DNA from: Corydoras sp. C115
Taxonomy: Eukaryota; Chordata; Actinopteri; Siluriformes; Callichthyidae
DNA: 64,000 nt
NCBI GenBank assembly: GCA_019802505.1
Contig: JAFMOC010000224.1
Coordinates: 531,501-595,500, forward strand
Direction: 5' to 3'
The notes beneath the pieces were generated by a model. That model was not told the DNA's origin. It ran no database searches and saw nothing but the letters and a program-made list of their open reading frames with translations. Positions 30,571 to 41,984 of this stretch are shown here, one piece after another. Position 1 is the first letter of the stretch, and each line of letters opens with the position of its first letter. The translations under genes were made by a program, and so were the position numbers.

Positions 30571-33251
30571 CTATGGACCCTCTTGGACAGTTTTGCTCCA
30601 AAAAAAATTCTGGAATACTTCAAAAGTGTACTTGAGCTTCTTTGGATATTTAAGGTTGAGGGCATAGATCAAGCCCATCAACAGTATGCATGCCTTGGTC
30701 TTGGTTCCACACCCCTTCAGCACTTTGATGCCCTCTATAATAATAGAAACATCTGCTGGACCATCTTTAGCGTTAGCACTATGGATCACTAGCACCTTCA
30801 AGGTTTGGTCTGTGTGGTCTTCATGTTCATCCTCCATGTAAAAAAAAACAAAGCATATGTATTTAATATTATCATATTAACAATATATAATTTACAATCT
30901 AATGACCCTTTTTAGTATTATTCAGCACATCAGTACAAGCAGGTGACAAATTAAAGGTAAAACTTGTATCCCATTCAACCTAATTCAACCTAATCCACTG
31001 CTGTAGGTTGAAAAAATAGTTATGCTGGACAGACCACTCTCTTCAGTACAGAAATGTGTCATCATAATATGAACTTATATCTGCAATTAGACCACCCAAA
31101 AAACACACCAAAAAATTTTTCATATTTAATGTGTGCCCAATCTGTATATTTTAATGCAATGTAACTTAAGTGTAATGTAATGTTAAGCATAGTTACTGAT
31201 TGAATGCAATTATTAAAATGTAAGACCTTACAATATGTTTTATACCACCTTACAATGAACAAACAAATTAGTAAAAGACAAGGAATGAATATATTAATAC
31301 AGGACTGATGGTAGAAATAATTCCTGCGCCTGAAAACTATCTGTCCTGAATAATATACTGTAGATAATACAACTGGCTGATTTCATAATCAGTTAATTGA
31401 TGGAATCAAAAATGAAAAATGGTATCATTCACCTGTGGACCTGTCCCCTGGAATTGTTTCAGTTGGGTGATTGGTTTGTTTCCTGAACGTGTTTAGTTGA
31501 TATTTATTGTAGTTTTCAGGTAACCAACTGGCTGATTACATAATCAGCTTTTTGTTTGAAGGGAATCAAAAATGAAAATTCTACTTTTGGATGGTATCAG
31601 GGTAACTCTGAATACCTCCAAGTTCGCGTTCAACCACACTTAACGCATACCTGACAGTCTTGAAAAAGAGGTCTTCTTTTGGTGTTTCCCCAAGCTTTAC
31701 TCCCATGTGGTCGGTACCCGGGGACGCTCACTAAACAACTGCATCCCTTTTTTCTCTCAAGACAATTTTCAGACTGGAAAAAAAAAGAGTTTCTGCAAAT
31801 CTTTTTTTGCACCTTTTTGTTTTGCAAATCAGTATTGCATCTTGTAAAAAAAAGAAAAGAAAAAAAAGTAAACCAAAAAGGACATACACACCTCTTTTAC
31901 AGCACTCAGGAGTGGGTGCATCCTAGCACCAGCAGCTCCTCCTCTGGCATGCATCAGCTGTACAAGACGTGGTGTGTACCAATCAAGCTTCAGCATGAAT
32001 TTCTCTTCCAGGGAGACTGTTGTAATACGTCGGAACTCTTCTTTAATCTAGAGAAGTTAAGTGACAAAAAGAATACAACTATTTCAGAAATAGTCACCAA
32101 TTCTAAACGGCCTAAAACCAAAAACAGCTTATTTTTATATGCAGTCATTTCGGTAGGTCACAACTAAAACGTCCACCAATACAACATGCTGTAAATAAAA
32201 ACTTACTTGAGTCTCACTGAATAATGCTGGCCACCTCTCCTTGAAGACACCGACAACTGGGCTGAGGGTTACCACCTCTATTCTTCGACTTGAAAATGTT
32301 TTGGACATTTTTTCCCTTTCTTCAACTAACTCAAGCCTCTCCTTCTCCAATGTGTCTGGATTTTCTCCAACAGGATGAGGAGGGAGATAATTCACCTCTG
32401 CTTTCTTTGGCCTCTTCAAATCTTTGGCTGGGGCCTTGTCACTCGGCAACTTCCTCTTTAGCATATTTACTTCAATTTCAGGATAGGCATATTTTCGTGA
32501 TTTCAGCTCTGCACAATAATTGTGCATCTTGTACTTGAGGCGTTGCTACCAGCTATACATCCCTGAAAAGCATCCAAGGCTCCTTAAGGCATGGAAACTT
32601 CTCAACAAGGGCTTTAACAACTGAGGCTATTTGCATATTTGAAGGATAGGCCGTGTAAGAAAATATGGCTTTGAGGTCAAGAAGCAAGAGGCAAGGTCTT
32701 GCATTATTGCTGATTTAACACTTGCATCTGTGAAGTGTCTTCCAGAGGTAATAAATGTCTTGTTTGCCTCTGCAAGGACATGCTCAATGTCACAAGAAAA
32801 ATTGGGGAGTTGAAATGGGACTGGCCATCTACTAATACGGTATGACACAGGGAGAACGGTGTCATGTGAACTAAACGACGCATGACCATTATCACTATCC
32901 ATAGAAGATGTGTAAATTTCGCTTTCATCTCCAGTGGTGTCTAGAGAACTTGATTTGTGTTGTGGGTGCAAGTCAAGGACAAATGCAGTATCTTTTCTTA
33001 TTATTTTTACAGTGGCCTTGTCATGCAGTTCGGAAGTTGAAGTGACAATGAAAAATTGTTTCCCAAAATCATCATCTTCATACAGTCGTCCAAACTCCCC
33101 ATGTAATTGGAATGTTTCAACAATTAATGAAACAAGATCTTCAACTGTATTAGGAATCCCTGAAGGAAGAATTAACTTTCGGATATCGTATTCTTCAATG
33201 ATGACACGCAACTGGACTGTCATTGTCGTTTGGACTTTGTGTTGTTTTTAG
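30571..33251 (-). pseudogene. PB1-like accessory gene of a CACTA/EnSpm-like transposon, multi-exon
   Basis: Minus strand, start ATG at 33223. Residues 1-75 resemble a PB1 fold: VQLRVIIEEYDIRKLILPSG, then the acidic loop YEDDDFGKQFFIVTSTSEL. The next part (PVPFQLPNFSCDIEHVLAEA) and the later KKAEVNYLPPHPVGENPDTL and EKMSKTFSSRRIEVVTL match a family of multi-copy uncharacterised fish proteins. A consensus donor (CAA|GTAAGT, exon end 32207) and acceptor (exon resumes at 32047) define a 159-bp intron; the next exon (about 32047-31892) carries FRRITTVSLEEKF and RGGAAR. The last exon (30837-30571) carries EGIKVLKGCG and LMGLIYALNLKYPKKLKYTF. A pyrimidine-rich acceptor at 33252 implies a 5' UTR intron. 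Frame breaks near 32545-32640, including an in-frame TAG, make it a likely pseudogene. Confidence 0.65.
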
Positions 33252-33478
33252 CTGTAGGGCGAGAGAGGGGGAAAGAGAAGAGAGGTGGGTCCTGAATTTT
33301 GAATTTACTTTGGGGTCCTGAATATTACAGAACATGTTAAAATATTAACATGTTATGTGCATAATTTAAAATGTTAACATGTTAAAGTATGTACAGAAAC
33401 AGAATGGACGACAGTCTATAATTATAGAACTACAAGTGCTCAAGATGCCATTCAAATTGGAAAGTCAGTTAGAGACAA

Positions 33479-35239
33479 TTATATATATTTTTTATAAATT
33501 ACATGTAATACGTACTCTGGAGTGCAAATGAAGTGTTTCAGGGACACCATTCGACCACTTGCTGTATTATATGCGGCCAAGGGGTAAGCATCTTTTAATT
33601 CTGAATGCAGAACGACTTCAATCTCCCATGTAGGCTCGACTTTGAAGCTCCTCAGGTGCTCATGGTACCACCCAGCTAGCAACTTCAGAACAAAAACAGG
33701 GCTTTCGTGCAGAATGATTATTTGGAGTATTTCTCCAAAATCAGGCAACCCTCCTATCGATCCAAAAGGCAGCAACATGCCCACACAATATGAAGTGCCT
33801 AAAATGGTGACCTTGTCCGTCATGTTCACAACCTCAGCTCTGGGAAACTTCCTTGCAAATGATCCCTTAATGCTATTTTTTAGAACCTCCACTGCCACTT
33901 GTGTCATTTTGGACACTGATAGCATTGGCCTCTGAACACCAGCATCATGGATGTAATAGGTTATCATTGATTGGTGTTTTCTTGCCATCGTCGAGAGAAT
34001 GTTTCTGAAAGACCCAGTCTGCCTCACAATTCTTTTAAAGAATCTATGCTTGGCTTCGAAGCGCATTGTCCATAGAGCCACAAGTGGTCCAAAAGCAGTT
34101 ATAAGCCCAGGATAATGTTCAAGGAAATGGTGTTTTGGTTTCAGCGTTTCCTCTGGAAACACATCCAGAAACCTGTATCGGTGTTCATTGATCTTGCTTT
34201 CCATGTATCCTACTGTCTCATCTGTGTGGATAGGAGCCATGGCAAGATCAACAACATCTTTTGAGGCCATCAAAACCTGCCAAACTGCATCATCCTCTGG
34301 TACTCTGTCACAAATCATAAAAGTTAGCATCCGCAACAAGCACCAGTTTTCATGTGCATTGCCTCCTACACTTTTACGTGATGCAAAAGTCGGAGGAATG
34401 GCTTGTGGACAGTTTGTTTTGTCATTCCACTTGTAAGGAAACTGAGAGATGGAACAGTTGAGCTCCTGAAGAGAAAAGTATTTCTTCTTTATGAAAACAT
34501 TCAGACAGATTGCCAATTCAAAAGGTACAATTCCTTCAAGCAAATCATGCAGGACATCAGGGGGGTAGCCTGAAGTGGCATGAAAGTAACTCAATTTGGC
34601 AGAGATGGGACACTGTCTTTTTACTCCACAATGATGAGCTGCAGCAGTGTCAGATAATGCTGCACTGACATGCAAGGCATAATTGGACTTAGTCTGTGGA
34701 GAAAAAGTTCCTGGTTCTACTTCATGCACCTGGATATGTGAACGTTCTGCAAGGCAAAAGCGGCAAAAGTAGGAGGAAGAAAAGCTTTCAACAAATCCAC
34801 CTATAGAGTGAGCTGCAAGATTATCAGCAACTACAGCAAATACGGTTGGCATAAAAATGCCATGGCCTTCTAATGATTTCAAATCTGTAAGCAGTGGCTC
34901 CAACACTTTTGGGTAACCACATTGGTGGACATCAGCCGCCTTACACAAAATGGCTAGGTAGATGGAAGTCTGACTAGATCGCAAGGTAGCTGGGACGTCT
35001 GCAAACACCCAGTACACAGCTGTGACTTTATGTTTCTTGCGGGATGTCCCCAGAGGGTTGCAAACTTCAAAGTCATCTATGTAAAGGACAAGCGGGAGTT
35101 TCAGTTCATCTCCAGAAAAGAAACTCCTTTGTTTGAAGAAAGATCCATCATGCAATGATTTGTATCCAGAAACATCTGATGGCTCTCTATTCTGAAATAT
35201 TGTGTCTTCAATGTGTCTGTTGTTCAGAAGTTGAGACAA
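33479..35239 (-). pseudogene. CACTA/EnSpm-like transposase, C-terminal 586 codons
   Basis: A long minus-strand frame with the layout of a TNP2/CMC-type DDE transposase. Candidate catalytic residues: Asp55/56 in LPLVLYIDDFEVCNPLGTS, Asp139 in FAVVADNLAAHS, and Glu395 in MRFEAKHRFFK. Other family blocks: a Cys pair in FCRFCLAERS (159-168), PPDVLHDLLEGIVPFELAIC (226-245), GGNAHENW (292-299) and KHHFLEHYPGLITAFGPLVA (369-388). It would cut and paste its element in the nucleus. The frame is continuous, but the upstream zinc-finger part is in another frame with a 1-base shift near 35310, so this copy is broken at the junction. Superfamily assignment is by motif similarity only. Confidence 0.75.
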
Positions 35240-35306
35240 TAAGGGGAGAATTGGAACATATTGGAAGGTTTTTGTCTCATTACCATCAAGTATGTACTCA
35301 ACTGGC

Positions 35307-36134
35307 TCAGTCAGTGAAAGGTGCTCCTTTAATAAATTGGTCTCTCCTGTAGTGTGTGCTTAAAGGTCCATCCACCCCTAAAGCAACACAGAAGGGGTTT
35401 AGGTTGCAAAGATCGTTCACCAGCTCTGAAATCATAGAATCTTCAAAAGTACAGGCATGCTTCCTCAAGGTGCTCTGTATAATTTCTTTTATAACTGGGC
35501 CAGAAGCAGATGATGTAAGGAAATGGAGTTCCTCTACCAGTTCATCAATGCATGTATTAGATACATTGAAAATGCATTCCATTTTAAGAAGAATCAATCC
35601 CAGTTTCTTAATAATAGTTCTGTTCAAGTCTTCATCTGCCTCAAGAACAGAGTTGCAGTAGTTTTCACTTTCAGAAAATTCATGTTCTTCAAGCAAGTGG
35701 GTATGGATCTCATGAAAAACAGAGCTCTTGAAATCCTCCACTGAATGTGGATTGTGCTTTCTGCTCTTATGACTACGGAATGTTGTGTATATATTTGTTT
35801 TGTAATCACAGTTTTGAAAAACATATGGCACAGTTGCTAACTTTTTTAGGTGTCCACCAAGGTGCTCAAAATATTGTCGTTCTGTGTGGAAATGGCATGA
35901 ATTGCACACCAGGCATGCAAATGAAAGGAGCTGGTCTGGTTTAGTACTCTGTGGGTGATCCCTAGACAAATGTGTATGTAATGCACCCCATGTCTTAAAG
36001 GTGCAAGGGCAATCAGAATGGAGACAGGGTATAGACTGGTTTCGACCAAAATTCCCATGTAGTAATCTGTAGTGTTTCAGCAGATCCAACAGTTTTGAGG
36101 TTGTGAAATTACATATTTTGCAAAGCCTATTCAA
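35307..36134 (-). pseudogene. C2H2 zinc-finger N-terminal part of the same transposase
   Basis: A minus-strand frame with several C2H2-type fingers: CKICNFTTSKLLDLLKHYRL ending LLH, CLHSDCPCTF with later HTHLSRDH, and CLVCNSCHFHTERQYFEHLG. A fourth finger has lost its first Cys. A helical region follows. It ends YRRDQFIKGAPFTD and stops at 35307. Shifting one base near 35310 continues the protein as TEPVEYIL into the transposase frame, so both belong to one gene broken by a frameshift. The 5' end has a TTG rather than an ATG, which suggests the native start lies in an upstream exon. Confidence 0.7.
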
Positions 36135-36141
36135 ATGGGCT

Positions 36142-36175
36142 ATGTAGGAATAGCCTATTCAGCCTATTCCTACAT
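36142..36175. repeat. Perfect 12-bp inverted repeat
   Basis: ATGTAGGAATAG and CTATTCCTACAT are exact complements around a 10-base loop, immediately upstream of the zinc-finger frame. Confidence 0.85.
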
Positions 36176-36555
36176 CTATTGCAATCAGTTATTGTCTTCA
36201 ATCAGTACTGAATTCAGTCAGTTACCTTCTTCATAAAAGTAAAAAAAAATGTTGAAGTCCAAGATCTTTAGACCTTGACATCGATGAGCCTGCAGACTGG
36301 TGAGTTTAACACCTGCACACCGACAAGAGCCTATTTTTAGTTTCAAACAACTACAATATATTTTTTTACTCTGACTGTTAACTGTCACACTTAAACATAG
36401 TTGCCATAATCAGATATGCAAATGATTCAAGTTTCATGCTCAGCTATCCTGATTTGGTACTTTTATTTTAATACCAGCCCTGAATACATGTATTAGTCTA
36501 GTGAAGACTCTATTATTTTTGTTTACCTTTAAATATGTTTTTGGTGTTGCATTTT

Positions 36556-36897
36556 CATTCATTATCTCCTGCTTTATCCTCTATTAGGGTCGCGGTGGGG
36601 TTCCCCATGCCCATCCAGGGGAGAACGTTTCGGTCGCTGGACAGATACACCCAGTACAGGGTGCCAATCCATCGCTGGGCACACACTCACTCACACAGAC
36701 ACACTCTATATGGGGCAATTTGGAGAATTCAATTGACTTGATCCATGTTTTTGGACTGTGGGAGGAAACCGGAGAACCCGGGGGAAACCCACGCAGACAC
36801 GGGGAGAACATGGAAACTCCACCCAGATGGGGATTCGAACCAGGAATCCCTAGCGCTGAGAGGAGAACGTGCTAACCACTAAGCCACCGTGCCGCTC
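36556..36897 (-). mobile_element. tRNA-derived SINE, minus strand
   Basis: Tail (ATTCATTATCTCCTGCTTTA) at the left, head (GCTAACCACTAAGCCACCGT) at the right, with the complement of the B box near 36833-36843. It has inserted upstream of the CACTA-like transposase gene. Confidence 0.9.
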
Positions 36898-37103
36898 CCA
36901 TTTCAAATCAGAATTACATATTTTTTTATCTTATTATTAATCAAGCAATAACAATAATTACCAACAAGACATACAATTTCTAATGAAACAATTGAGCTAA
37001 CAATTGAAGCTTGACTGTTTATTTAATCATACTTGCACATAAAACATTTAAAGCTTGTTGTGCCTTGGAAATTAGATACATAATCCTCATCCTCCCCTCG
37101 TTA

Positions 37104-37297
37104 GTGCGCTAGCCAAATGCCTTAGCTAAACTATGTTACCTCAGTTCTCCAGCCTCCTCCTCCTCGTACATACATTAAGTTGGCACACTAAGAAAAATGC
37201 CTCAGCTAGCTAATCAATGTTAGCTCATTTAGCCATCCTCCTCCTCATGCTTAAACCGAAATGGCGCGCTAGCCAAATACCTCAGCTAAGCTATGGC
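37104..37297 (+). repeat. Diverged direct repeat, about 160-bp period
   Basis: GCGCTAGCCAAATGCCTTAG at 37106 recurs as GCGCTAGCCAAATACCTCAG at 37266, with CCTCCTCCTCAT-type sequence between. Confidence 0.7.
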
Positions 37298-37765
37298 TGT
37301 GTCCGAAAGCGCATACTTCCATACTCAACAGTATGCAAATGCAGTATGCGAGACATCTAGTCCACCGCCATTTTTAGTATGTAATCATAGCACATGATCC
37401 AAATAAAAATTAGAAATAAATTCCGTGACGTTGTTCATCGTGACATTTGTAAGATACCGGGTGTAGTATGTCTGAAGTTCGAAGTCTTGGTCCACACGTT
37501 TGCTAGTTTAAAGTAACCGACATTTTTACCATGAACCCGCGCACTGCTTCAGGCTTTGTTGACTGCTATAACTATATTTTATAATTAATATTATGTAGCA
37601 CTGGCTAGCTAGTTAGCCAGCTTTGCTTGCTACAGCAAACTGCCTGTGCCATAAGGGTAAATTCCTAGTTATACACAAGCGCACAGACTAATAATCTTGT
37701 TATAGAACTTTCACATATATACATCAACTTTGGCAAAAAACACATACATGTTAAAAATTAATCTT
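37298..37765. other. Probable old DNA-transposon sequence and unique DNA
   Basis: GTGTCCGAAAGCGCATACTT CC followed by ACAGTATGCAAATGCAGTAT GCG resembles the end of a common fish MITE, but no opposite end was found. Confidence 0.3.
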
Positions 37766-37767
37766 AC

Positions 37768-37862
37768 CTTAAACAGCAGCTCGATGAGACATGTGCAGCA
37801 GCAGCAGCTCCTCAACACTCTCCAGAGAAAATGTGCGCAGGACCAATAGATTTTGAGTATTT
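37768..37862 (-). other. Possible 5' exon of the CACTA-like transposase gene
   Basis: On the minus strand the sequence ends in TTTAAG|GTAAGATT, a good splice donor at 37768/37767. Upstream is CTATTGGTCC, a CCAAT-box-like motif. It precedes the transposase frames, which lack their own ATG, and could be a 5' UTR or first coding exon. Confidence 0.35.
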
Positions 37863-38501
37863 GTTACACTATTTTATAAAGTTGCATTTGTTAATGTTAA
37901 TAAATAGGTAGTGTAGGTAGAATTTACCCATTATAATGTATTTTAATTACTGACAAATAAATTTGAATATTTTTAAATAATATACATGGGTTATAGTATG
38001 TCAGGGACTGTAGTGGTTATGGCTATTATTTCACACCAAGAAGGTTCTTGGACTATAGGAGGGACAATCTCTGAAAATAATTAAGTTATACATTTCTTCT
38101 TACTTAATCTTTGAATAAAGCTTTGTTATAATACTCTCAAAGGGCACTAATACCACTTATGCCACCCACTTTTCATTTCTAGCTTGACCAACTGCTTTCC
38201 TTACAGTGAATAATAAAGTTGTGGAACCATGTGCACTGCCCCACCCTCCTGCTCCCATTTGTGATAGGGGACATGGTAGAAAAGAAAGCTGCAGCACCCA
38301 TGACTTATCACTCTTCCTTTTAGTGGTATCAGCAAGACTTTTTTGAGACTATTGCAGACAGCAGAGTACAGTAAGACATACAATTACCACTGAAAACAAA
38401 ATAGAGTTGTAAGACACTGACTCACAGCTGGCCATTGGCCAAATTATGTTTTAATTTATTTTGTTTAAGCTAAGGTGCACAGGCTCTCTAATATAATATA
38501 A
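37863..38501. other. AT-rich sequence, no gene seen
   Basis: No coding pattern recognised. Confidence 0.4.
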
Positions 38502-38553
38502 TAATAATAATAATAATAATAATAGTAATAATAATAATAGTAATAATAATAAT
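38502..38553 (+). repeat. (AAT)n microsatellite
   Basis: About seventeen AAT units with G interruptions. Confidence 0.95.
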
Positions 38554-38564
38554 CATATTGGCTG

Positions 38565-39095
38565 ACATGGTGGCTTAGTGGTTAGCACATTCACCTCTCA
38601 GAGCTGGGGATCTTAGTTCAAATCTCGGAGTTTATCTTGTTCTCTCAAGTTTAAGTAGTTTAATTATACAGTATAGCCCTTTTTACAATAGTACATTTTC
38701 ACAAAGCAGCTTTACAGTTTCATAAGCCTTTGAACCCCCAAAGAGCAAGCTGAAGTGACAGTGGCAAGAAAAAAACTTCCTGTTTTGTTATTTTAAGGTA
38801 GATACCTTGGAAAGACCAAGAATCAGTGGGGGACTCATCCTCCTTGAGCAGATGAGTTCCATGTCCATGTGGATTTTCTCCAGGTTGTCATGTTTCCTTC
38901 TACAGTCCAAAAACCTAAATTCAAGGTAAATATGTTTCTTTAAATTACCCATACATAGTCTGTGTGTGTGAGTGTATGCCTAGCAATAGATTGATGCCCT
39001 TTCCAAGGTGCATCTGGCCAGCACCCGAAATGTTATCATCTGGATGGGCATGGGGACCCTAGTTGAGGATGAAGAGGTAGATAATGAATGAATGA
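38565..39095 (+). mobile_element. SINE split by an L2 3' tail
   Basis: The SINE head (GGTGGCTTAGTGGTTAGCAC, decayed B box GTTCAAATC) ends near 38643. The rest resumes near 38865 (CCATGTCCATGTGGATTTTC) and runs to GATAATGAATGAATGAAT. Between them lies antisense L2 tail. Confidence 0.8.
38645..38862 (-). repeat. L2-type LINE 3' tail inserted in the SINE
   Basis: TACAATAGTACATTTTCACA, then CAAAGCAGCTTTACAGTTTC and CAGTGGGGGACTCATCCTCC, interrupting the SINE. Confidence 0.8.
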
Positions 39096-39107
39096 ATAAT
39101 ATACACT

Positions 39108-39640
39108 ATATGGAGAAAGAAATTGGGACATATTGCATAATTACTGAATTCAGTTAATTTATTAGGTGATTAGGTCAAGCACATAGTTCAGCATGGGGAA
39201 GGCCATGTACCAGTCACAGCTTGAATGTGCCTCATTGCACAAAACAAGATAAAGATTCTGTGAAAGCTTTGAAGTGTGGTAAGGCAAAGAGAAAAAGGGG
39301 AACACGTCCCAAAATTAAATTTTTGTATGCACTTTCACACAATAGCCCAACAAGGAACATTGCATTTAAAGTTATTGTGAATGAAATCTGTATTCGGTGC
39401 TGGCTAATTTAGGCTCCATGCCTCCTTATGCTCATGTCTGTTATGTAAGTTTTGACATGGAAGACCCTAATTGGACCTCAGATTCCTGAGCTTAACTGCT
39501 TCTAACATCTTTGTAATGAACCACAACAGCTTTTGAATCAAGTCCTCTCATCCAACATCAAGTTTGATCTCACAGACCAAGGCTCTTCTGGATGGATTAG
39601 CAAATATTTCCAGATGCATTATTACATTTTGTAAGAAGTC
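39108..39640 (+). mobile_element. Mariner-type DNA transposon remnant
   Basis: Starts ACACTATATGGAGAAAGAAA TTGGGACA, the decayed terminal repeat also seen at 9953. Later blocks (CATCAAGTTTGATCTCACAG, CTCTTCTGGATGGATTAGCA) are decayed coding sequence. No frame survives. Confidence 0.65.
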
Positions 39641-40430
39641 AAAGTGAATGGTTTTGCAAGAGTTCCGTAGCTGAGGAAAATAAGGGTTGATGAGAAAAAA
39701 ACCTGATGGATGTTAAAATCAGCCATGGTTCATGCACAAATGACATCAACAACACACAACATATAGACAGCTTGTAGCACATTTGATAAAAGAGGACATA
39801 TTTAGTAGGCTTCTAAAGGAACGCGAGCTTCATTCAGAGGGAAATTTTGTGGTGTTGAGTGGGAGGGTACACTGTAAAAAATTATTTTAGAGGGCAGTAT
39901 ATACTGTAAGTTCTGTCGCTTATCCATGTTGTGGAAACAAAAGCTTATAACCTGACTTTAAATTCATCCATTGGGTTTTTAGAAATGACTCATATGAAGG
40001 CTGAAACCCTCCCAAATGAGATTTAATTTGCGAAAATAAATTTGCTTCACTGCAGAAATATTGATCATTTAATGAACACAGAAAGGTCAGATTTTGGCAA
40101 GATAAAAGTTTTGTCGCCTTGTCATATAACACACCCAATCCTAGTGTAGAAATAATGAAACTTGTGTTTTATTGAATGAATATGGTTTCATGTCATGTTT
40201 GGAATGCATATGATCATCTTCTAAAGGTGCTTATTTCTATACAAGGCATACATTGATAGATTGCGATATAGTAGATTTATAAAACATTACATATTTCTGG
40301 AATACTGTAGATTGTAGATTGTAGATTGTCTGCAGGAGAAACTCCTTTGTATTTCAAATGACAATCAGCATGAAGCATCACACCTATGGCATCTCACAAA
40401 CAATGCAGCTCACTACACATCAGTCTCAGC
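39641..40430. other. AT-rich unique sequence
   Basis: No gene recognised. CACTGTAAAAAATT at 39870 resembles a CACTA-type terminus without a confirmed partner. Confidence 0.4.
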
Positions 40431-41270
40431 CGATGCCATTTGTCCCTAAAACCAGTTTTAAGCTGGTTTCCACATCCTGGCGACTTGGTCCCCTTAGCAT
40501 ATTAATTAAATGAAGAATCCTGGTTCCTAGCCTTATTAACATGAAAAGGATCAAAGGTTCATGTGGATATAAAAGGATGTAACAGGCAAACTCTCTCTTT
40601 CTTCTCTTGGGCTCTTCATTTTGGTCTCCTGGTCTAGCTATGGCCAGTGCTGCTCTGCTTGGTTTTGGCCTGGTTAAACTCTGCTTAGCCAAGGCCTGCC
40701 TCGCTTTGCTTGGCCCAGCGGGCTCTTGGTTCCGGTATCATTCCAGCGTTCGCGTAACACATGAGTTTGTACCTAAAGGGGGCGTTCATTTACTATTAAT
40801 GTAACTTTTATGATAACGTGTTCAGTAATTTTAGTAATCTTTGTGTTCTGAATTAATCTTTTGTAATAAATACTATTATTACTTTTAACCAAATTCTCCA
40901 GTTAATCTTTTAAGGCTGGAGTTTAAGGGGTAATTTATTTCACACTAAATGGTGTATATTGAGCAGCTATAAGATTGACCTCTGAGGGATATTTAGATAT
41001 ATCCACATGTGAATATAGTCTCTGTCCATGTATTATAAAAGCCTCTGACAGAATTAAGATTTCTGCATGCTTAGAGAATACCTCTGAGTCAGATATAGCT
41101 TAAACCATTGAGATAAATTTAACCCAATTAGTGCAGAGAAGCACTCCTGTAACTAAAGTTACAGTTTAATCAGATATTTTACACAATAGAACACACATTA
41201 AACCTTCGACCGTCTCTTATTCTCCGTAATTGGTAATGGGACGCAGAGGACTTTATTAATACCCAAAAAG
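40431..41270 (+). other. LTR-like sequence (possible solo LTR)
   Basis: Holds a TATA-like ATAAAAGG near 40569, a GC-richer promoter-proximal block (40600-40790) and AATAAA near 40866, followed by a U5-like region, the order expected of an LTR. No gag or pol follows and no paired repeat is in the window, so this is tentative. Confidence 0.25.
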
Positions 41271-41299
41271 TCCTACTCTAGTTTACAGCCTCACCTGTT

Positions 41300-41984
41300 C
41301 TCACTAATTGATTGGTTAATTAGTGGGTGTGTATAAAAAGAACTCCAGCACCCCAGATCTTCACTTGCACTGCAACTTGACCTCTGACAACATGCCAAAA
41401 ATCCATCCTGCGACCAAAGCCTTGATTATCAAGACGCTGAAGACCAAATCCACTGCAGCGGTGGCTGGCACCTTTAATGTGTCTCAGCATCAAGTACAAA
41501 GAATTAAAAAAAATATTTGAAGAGACTGGAGATGTTTTTTACAAGCCCAGGTCCGGCAGACCCCACAAGACAACTGCTCAGGAGGAACGTTTGTTGGTTC
41601 CTCTTCCACTGCAGCAGAGCTCCACCAGGCCTGGTCACCTCAATCCCTGTGTCAACTAGAACAGTTTGTAGGATTCTGTCTCGAAATGGCCTCCATGGTC
41701 GAATCAGTGCCCAGAAGCCAGCACTAAACAAAAGGCAGGTAAAAAACGTGTGGCATTTGCCAGCACCCACAGCCTGCTAAACGGATGGACGCTGGAAAAG
41801 TGGAAGAAGGTGGATTTCTCAGATGAATCTTCAGTTGAATTACACCACAGCCACCGCAAATACTGCAGGAGACCTACTGAAGCCCGTATGGATCCAAGAT
41901 TCACCCAGAAAACAGTCAAGTTTGGTGGTGGAAAGATCATGGTCTGGGGTTACATTCAGTATGGGGGTGTGCGAAACATCCAGT
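41300..41984 (+). pseudogene. Tc1-type transposase A, N-terminal and central part, frameshifted
   Basis: ATG at 41392. The first piece MPKIHPATKALIIKTLKTKS with FNVSQHQVQRI is a paired-type helix-turn-helix DNA-binding domain. After an A-run at 41508-41515 the frame shifts to FEETGDVFYKPRSGRPHKTT, which contains the GRPRKT-like minor-groove hook. Further shifts give RTVCRILSRNGLHGR and then the catalytic region KKVDFSDESSV with the first Asp, followed by GGGKIMVWGYI. It is cut at 41984, where a different Tc1-type element begins, so the second Asp and the Glu are missing. Confidence 0.85.

Noticed and set aside
37890..38035. CACTACAGTCCC (complement of GGGACTGTAGTG) as the opposite end of the CACTA-like transposon
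   Set aside because: It does not match the CACTGTAAAAAAT terminus at 27785 beyond four bases, and no target duplication fits.
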